Shown in pieces: positions 58,201-64,000 of a stretch of 64,000 nt of DNA (position 1 is the first letter of the stretch; each line of letters opens with the position of its first letter). A model generated the notes under the pieces. It was not told the origin of the DNA. It saw only the letters and a list, made by a program, of their open reading frames with translations, and made no database searches. This DNA comes from Arenicola marina. Lineage: Eukaryota > Annelida > Polychaeta > Arenicolidae. The translations under genes were made by a program, and so were the position numbers. The stretch covers positions 310,001-374,000 of the forward strand of contig OZ025258.1 in assembly GCA_964019135.1 (NCBI GenBank). Direction: 5' to 3'.

Positions 58201-60412
58201 ATAGCCACCATGGCAGTGTTAGAACCGAGTACATGTGGTGTATAGGCACCATGGCAGTGTTAGAACAGGGTACATGTGGTGTATAGCCACCATGGCAGTG
58301 TTAGAACCGGGTACATGTGGTGTATAGGCACCATGGCAGTGTTAGAACCGGGTACATGTGGTGTATAGGCACCATGGCAGTGTTAGAACAGGGTACATGT
58401 GGTGTATAGCCACCATGGCAGTGTTAGAACCGGGTACATGTGGTGTATAGGCACCATGGCAGTGTTAGAACTGGGTACATGTGGTGTATAGCCACCATGG
58501 CAGTGTTAGAACAGGGTACCTGTGGTGTATAGCCACCATGGCAGTGTTAAAACAGGGTACATGTGGTGTATAGCCACCATGGCAGTGTTAGAACAGGGTA
58601 CCTGTGGTGTATAGCCACCATGGCAGTGTTAGAACAGAGTACCTGTGGTGTATAGCCACCATGGCAGTGTTAGAACAGGGTACATGTGGTGTATAGGCAT
58701 CATGGCAGTGTTAGAACAGGGTACATGTGGTGTATAGCCACCATGGCAGTGTTAGAACCGGGTACATGTGGTGTATAGGCACCATGGCAGTGTTAGAACC
58801 GGGTACATGTGGTGTATAGGCACCATGGCAGTGTTAGAACAGGGTACATGTGGTGTATAGCCACCATGGCAGTGTTAGAACAGGGTACCTGTGGTGTATA
58901 GCCACCATGGCAGTGTTAGAACAGGGTACATGTGGTGTATAGGCATCATGGCAGTGTTAGAACAGGGCACATGTGGTGTATAGGCACCATGGCAGTGTTA
59001 GAACCGGGTACATGTGGTGTATAGGCACCATGGCAGTGTTAGAACCGGGTACATGTGGTGTATAGGCACCATGGCAGTGTTAGAACCGGGTACATGTGGT
59101 GTATAGGCACCATGGCAGTGTTAGAACCGGGTACATGTGGTGTATAGCCACCATGGCAGTGTTAGAACCGGGTACATGTGGTGTATAGGCACCATGGCAG
59201 TGTTAGAACTGGGTACATGTGGTGTATAGCCACCATGGCAGTGTTAGAACAGGGTACCTGTGGTGTATAGCCACCATGGCAGTGTTAGAACAGGGTACAT
59301 GTGGTGTATAGCCACCATGGCAGTGTTAGAACAGGGTACCTGTGGTGTATAGCCACCATGGCAGTGTTAGAACAGGGTACCTGTGGTGTATAGCCACCAT
59401 GGCAGTGTTAGAACAGGGTACATGTGGTGTATAGCTACCATGGCAGTGTTAGAACAGGGTACATGTGGTGTATAGCCACCATGGCAGTGTTAGAACCGGG
59501 TACATGTGGTGTATAGGCACCATGGCAGTGTTAGAACAGGGTACATGTGGTGTATAGGCACCATGGCAGTGTTAGAACCGAGTACATGTGGTGTATAGCC
59601 ACCATGGCAGTGTTAGAACCGAGTACATGTGGTGTATAGGCACCATGGCAGTGTTAGAACCGGGTACATGTGGTGTATAGCCACCATGGCAGTGTTAGAA
59701 CAGGGTACCTGTGGTGTATGGCTACCATGGCAGTGTTAGAACAGGGTACATGTGGTGTATAGCCACCATGGCAGTGTTAGAACAGGGTACATGTGGTGTA
59801 TAGCCACCATGGCAGTGTTAGAACCGGTTACATGTGGTGTATAGGCACCATGGCAGTGTTAGAACAGAGTACATGTGTATAGCCACCATGGCAGTGTTAG
59901 AACCGGGTACATGTGGTGTATAGGCACCATGGCAGTGTTAGAACCGGGTACATGTGGTGTATAGGCACCATGGCAGTGTTAGAACAGGGTACATGTGGTG
60001 TATAGCCACCATGGCAGTGTTAGAACCGAGTACATGTGGTGTATAGGCACCATGGCAGTGTTAGAACAGGGTACATGTGGTGTATAGCCACCATGGCAGT
60101 GTTAGAACCGAGTACATGTGGTGTATAGGCACCATGGCAGTGTTAGAACTGGGTACACGTGGTGTATAGCCACCATGGCAGTGTTAGAACCGGGTACATG
60201 TGGTGTATAGCCACCATGGCAGTGTTAGAACCGGGTACATGTGGTGTATAGCCACCATGGCAGTGTTAGAACCGGGTACATGTGGTGTATAGCCACCATG
60301 GCAGTGTTAGAACCGGGTACATGTGGTGTATAGGCACCATGGCAGTGTTAGAACTGGGTACATGTGGTGTATAGCTACCATGGCAGTGTTAGAACAGCGT
60401 ACTTGTGGTGTA
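55232..60412. repeat. 41-bp satellite-like array, ~126 copies
   Basis: Unit core GTTAGAACAGGGTACATGTG followed by GTGTATAGCCACCATGGCA, with regular variants (ACCGGG, ACAGGG, AGGCACC, AGCTACC). It includes a 2047-bp higher-order duplication of 50 units (about 55752-57798 and 57799-59845), recognisable by rare markers at a constant offset. Confidence 0.97.
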
Positions 60413-63400
60413 TAGCTCATGGTGAATAGTCTGGTGTATAGCCCATGGTGTATAGCCTGTGGTGTATAGCCCATGGTGTATAGCCTGTGGTGTATAGCCC
60501 ATGGTGTATAGCCCATGGTGTATAGCCCGTGGTGTATAGCCCGTGGTGTATAGCCCATGGTGTATAGCCCGTGGTGTATAGCCCATGGTGTATAGCCTGT
60601 GGTGTATAGCCCATGGTGTATAGCCTGTGGTGTATAGCCCATGGTGTATAGCCCATGGTGTATAGCCCGTGGTGTATAGCCCGTGGTGTATAGTCCGTGG
60701 TGTATAGCCCATGGTGTATAGCCTGGGGTGTATAGCCCGTGGTGTATAGCCTGTGGTGTATAGCCCGTGGTGTATAGCCTGTGGTGTATAGCCCGTGGTG
60801 TATAGCCTGTGGTGTATAGCCCATGGTGTATAGCCCATGGTGTATAGCCTGTGGTGTATAGCCCATGGTGTATAGCATGTGGTGTATAGCCCATGGTGTA
60901 TAGCCCATGGTGTATAGCCCGTGGTGTATAGCCCGTGGTGTATAGTCTGTGGTGTATAGCCCATGGTGTATAGCCTGTGGTGTATAGCCCGTGGTGTATA
61001 GCCTGTGGTGTATAGCCTATGGTGTATAGTCCGTGGTGTATAGCCCGTGGTGTATAGCCCATGGTGTATAGCCTGTGGTGTATAGCCCGTGGTGTATAGC
61101 CCATGGTGTATAGCCCATGGTGTATAGCCCGTGGTGTATAGTCCGTGGTGTATAGCCCGTGGTGTATAGCCCATGGTGTATAGCCCGTGGTGTATAGCCT
61201 GTGGTGTATAGCCTGTGGTGTATAGCCCATGGTGAATAGTCTGGTGTATAGCCCATGGTGTATAGCCTGTGGTGTATAGCCCGTGGTGTATAGCCCGTGG
61301 TGTATAGCCCATGGTGTATAGCCCATGGTGTATAGCCCGTGGTGTATAGTCTGTGGTGTATAGCCCATGGTGTATAGCCTGTGGTGTATAGCCCGTGGTG
61401 TATAGCCCGTGGTGTATAGCCCATGGTGTATAGCCCATGGTGTATAGCCCGTGGTGTATAGTCCGTGGTGTATAGTCCGTGGTGTATAGCCCATGGTGTA
61501 TAGCCCGTGGTGTATAGCCTGTGGTGTATAGCCTGTGGTGTATAGCCCATGGTGAATAGTCTGGTGTATAGCCCATGGTGTGTAGCCTGTGGTGTATAGC
61601 CCGTGGTGTATAGCCCGTGGTGTATAGCCCATGGTGTATAGCCCATGGTGTATAGCCTGTGGTGTATAGCCCATGGTGTATAGCCTGTGGTGTATAGCCC
61701 ATGGTGTATAGCCCATGGTGTATAGCCCGTGGTGTATAGCCCGTGGTGTATAGTCCGTGGTGTATAGCCCATGGTGTATAGCCTGTGGTGTATAGCCCGT
61801 GGTGTATAGCCTGTGGTGTATAGCCTATGGTGTATAGTCCGTGGTGTATAGCCTGTGGTGTATAGCCTGTGGTGTATAGCCCATGGTGTATAGCCTGTGG
61901 TGTATAGCCTGTGGTGCATAGCCTGTGGTGTATAGCCCATGGTGTATAGCCCATGGTGTATAGCCCGTGGTGTATAGCCCGTGGTGTATAGTCCGTGGTG
62001 TATAGCCCGTGGTGTATAGCCTGTGGTGTATAGCCTGTGGTGTATAGCCCATGGTGTATAGCCTGTGGTGTATAGCCTGTGGTGTATGGCCCGTGGTGTA
62101 TAGCCCATGGTGTATAGCCCGTGGTGTATAGTCCGTGGTGTATAGCCCGTGGTGTATAGCCCATGGTGTATAGCCTGTGGTGTATAGCCTGTGGTGTATA
62201 GCCCGTGGTGTATAGCCCATGGTGTATAGCCCGTGGTGTATAGCCCATGGTGTATAGCCTGTGGTGTATAGCCCGTGGCGTATAGCCCATGGTGTATAGC
62301 CCGTGGTGTATAGCCTGTGGTGTATAGCCTGTGGTGTATAGCCCATGGTGAATAGTCTGGTGTATAGCCCATGGTGTATAGCCTGTGGTGTATAGCCTGT
62401 GGTGTATAGCCCGTGGTGTATAGCCCGTGGTGTATAGCCCGTGGTGTATAGCCTGTGGTGTATAGCCTGTGGTGTATAGCCCATGGTGAATAGTCTGGTG
62501 TATAGCCCATGGTGTATAGCCTGTGGTGTATAGCCTGTGGTGTATAGCCCATGGTGAATAGTCTGGTGTATAGCCCATGGTGTATAGCCTGTGGTGTATA
62601 GCCCGTGGTGTATAGCCCATGGTGTATAGCCTGTGGTGTATAGCCCGTGGTGTATAGCCCATGGTGTATAGCCCATGGTGTATAGCCCGTGGTGTATAGT
62701 CCGTGGTGTATAGCCCGTGGTGTATAGCCCATGGTGTATAGCCCGTGGTGTATAGCCTGTGGTGTATAGCCTGTGGTGTATAGCCCGTGGTGTATAGCCC
62801 GTGGTGTATAGCCTGTGGTGTATAGCCTGTGGTGTATAGCCCATGGTGAATAGTCTGGTGTATAGCCCATGGTGTATAGCCTGTGGTGTATAGCCTGTGG
62901 TGTATAGCCCGTGGTGTATAGCCCGTGGTGTATAGCCCATGGTGTATAGCCCATGGTGTATAGCCCGTGGTGTATAGTCTGTGGTGTATAGCCCATGGTG
63001 TATAGCCTGTGGTGTATAGCCCGTGGTGTATAGCCCGTGGTGTATAGCCCATGGTGTATAGCCCATGGTGTATAGCCCGTGGTGTATAGCCCGTGGTGTA
63101 TAGCCCATGGTGTATAGTCCGTGGTGTATAGCCCATGGTGTATAGCCCGTGGTGTATAGCCCGTGGTGTATAGCCTGTGGTGTATAGCCTGTGGTGTATA
63201 GCCCATGCTGAATAGTCTGGTGTATAGCCCATGGTGTATAGCCTGTGGTGTATAGCCTGTGGTGTATAGCCCATGGTGAATAGTCTGGTGTATAGCCCAT
63301 GGTGTATAGCCTGTGGTGTATAGCCCGTGGTGTATAGCCCATGGTGTATAGCCCGTGGTGTATAGCCCATGGTGTATAGCCCGTGGTGTATAGCCCGTGG

Positions 63401-63695
63401 TGTATAGCCCATGGTGTATAGCCCGTGGTGTATAGCCAGTGGTGTATAGCCAGTGGTGTATAGCCCGTGGTGTATAGCCAGTGGTTTATAGCCTGTGGTG
63501 TATAGCCTGTGGTGTATAGCCTGTGGTGCATAGCCTGTGGTGTATAGCCTGTGGTGTATAGCCTGTGGTGTATAGCCTGTGGTGTATAGCCCATGGTGAA
63601 TAGTCTGGTGTATAGCCCATGGTGCATAGCCTGTGGTGTATAGCCCATGGTGTATAGCCCATGGTGTATAGCCCGTGGTGTATAGCCCGTGGTGT
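60413..63695. repeat. 14-bp satellite-like array, ~235 copies
   Basis: Unit GGTGTATAGCCCAT with variants GGTGTATAGCCTGT, GGTGTATAGCCCGT and GGTGTATAGTCCGT. A recurrent rare block GGTGAATAGTCTGGTG appears about every few hundred bp. The unit lacks stops on the minus strand in all frames, giving open frames up to 1133 residues (IHHGLYTTGYTP repeats) that I do not regard as genes. Confidence 0.97.
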
Positions 63696-64000
63696 ATAGC
63701 CACCGCTGTGAATGCCTGTGGTGTATAGCCACCGCTGTGAAGGCCTGTGGTGTATAGCCACCGCTGTGAATGCCTGTGGTGTATAGCCACCGCTGTGAAG
63801 GCCTGTGGTGTATAGCCACCGCTGTGAATGCCTGTGGGTTATAGCCACCGCTGTGAAGGCCTGTGGTGTATAGCCACCGTTGTGAAGGCCTGTGGTGTAT
63901 AGACACCGCTGTGAAGGCCTGTGGTGTACAGCCACCGCTGTAAAGGCCTGTGGTGTATAGCCACCGCTGTGAAGGCCTGTGGTGTATAGCCACCGCTGTA
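63696..64000. repeat. 29-bp array continuing past the window end
   Basis: Unit core CCTGTGGTGTATAGCCACCG followed by CTGTGAAGG, at least 10 copies, still running at base 64000. It shares GGTGTATAGCC with the two preceding arrays. Confidence 0.95.

Noticed and set aside
1658-63695. CRISPR-like arrays
   Set aside because: The repeats are direct head-to-tail minisatellites without unique spacers, in an intron-bearing animal genome.
60307-63993. Minus-strand open frames up to 1133 residues (IHHGLYTTGYTP repeats)
   Set aside because: They are created by a 14-bp tandem unit that has no stop in any minus frame. Several overlapping frames give the same text, there is no unique domain, and no signal of a promoter or splice structure.

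Overview
The window is a stretch of animal nuclear genome holding two complete, divergently oriented, intron-rich genes embedded in tandem repeats. Two well-conserved protein families can be read exon by exon. A selenoprotein M gene (SELENOM) lies on the minus strand (coding span 1511-11092). The splicing factor and ubiquitin ligase Prp19 (PRPF19) lies on the plus strand (coding span 14608-53495, 15 exons, 509 residues). No other gene could be supported. Nearly all long open frames elsewhere are artefacts of tandem repeats whose unit happens to lack stops.

Organism: an invertebrate metazoan, most likely a marine deuterostome. My leading guess is a cephalochordate (amphioxus), because several minisatellites here begin exactly at, or span, exon-intron junctions. 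I recall that habit being reported for amphioxus, from memory and unchecked. A tRNA-derived SINE, MITE-like elements and GC-rich coding exons fit but are not diagnostic. A mollusc cannot be excluded.

Layout: 1-1510 is flank and 3'UTR of SELENOM. 1511-11092 is SELENOM, with a 5-kb 49-bp minisatellite against the acceptor of its last exon, and two internal coding exons that each occur twice in tandem. 11.1-14.6 kb is the shared upstream region, with a 414-bp tandem duplication and a perfect 27-bp-arm hairpin about 250 bp before the PRPF19 start. 14.6-53.5 kb is PRPF19: intron 1 carries a long inverted repeat of about 400-bp arms, and introns 4, 7, 8, 9, 10, 11, 12, 13 and 14 each carry a different minisatellite. 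53.5-54.7 kb is the probable PRPF19 3'UTR. 54.8-64.0 kb is satellite-like, with three related arrays of 41-, 14- and 29-bp units. By my rough tally about two thirds of the window is tandem repeat.

Main points of interest: (1) duplicated SELENOM exons, frame-enforced as alternatives, one of which keeps the Sec TGA but replaces the partner Cys by Tyr; (2) a 44-bp array (about 62 copies) that repeats the 3' end of PRPF19 exon 10 together with its splice donor; (3) arrays that repeat the splice acceptors of exons 12 and 14 and the donor of exon 7; (4) a probable seed for the intron 9 array in the exon 4/donor junction; (5) an intron 4 array with dozens of copies of an 8-mer identical to the U1 snRNA 5' end. 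A core spliceosome gene thus carries hundreds of decoy splice sites in its own pre-mRNA.
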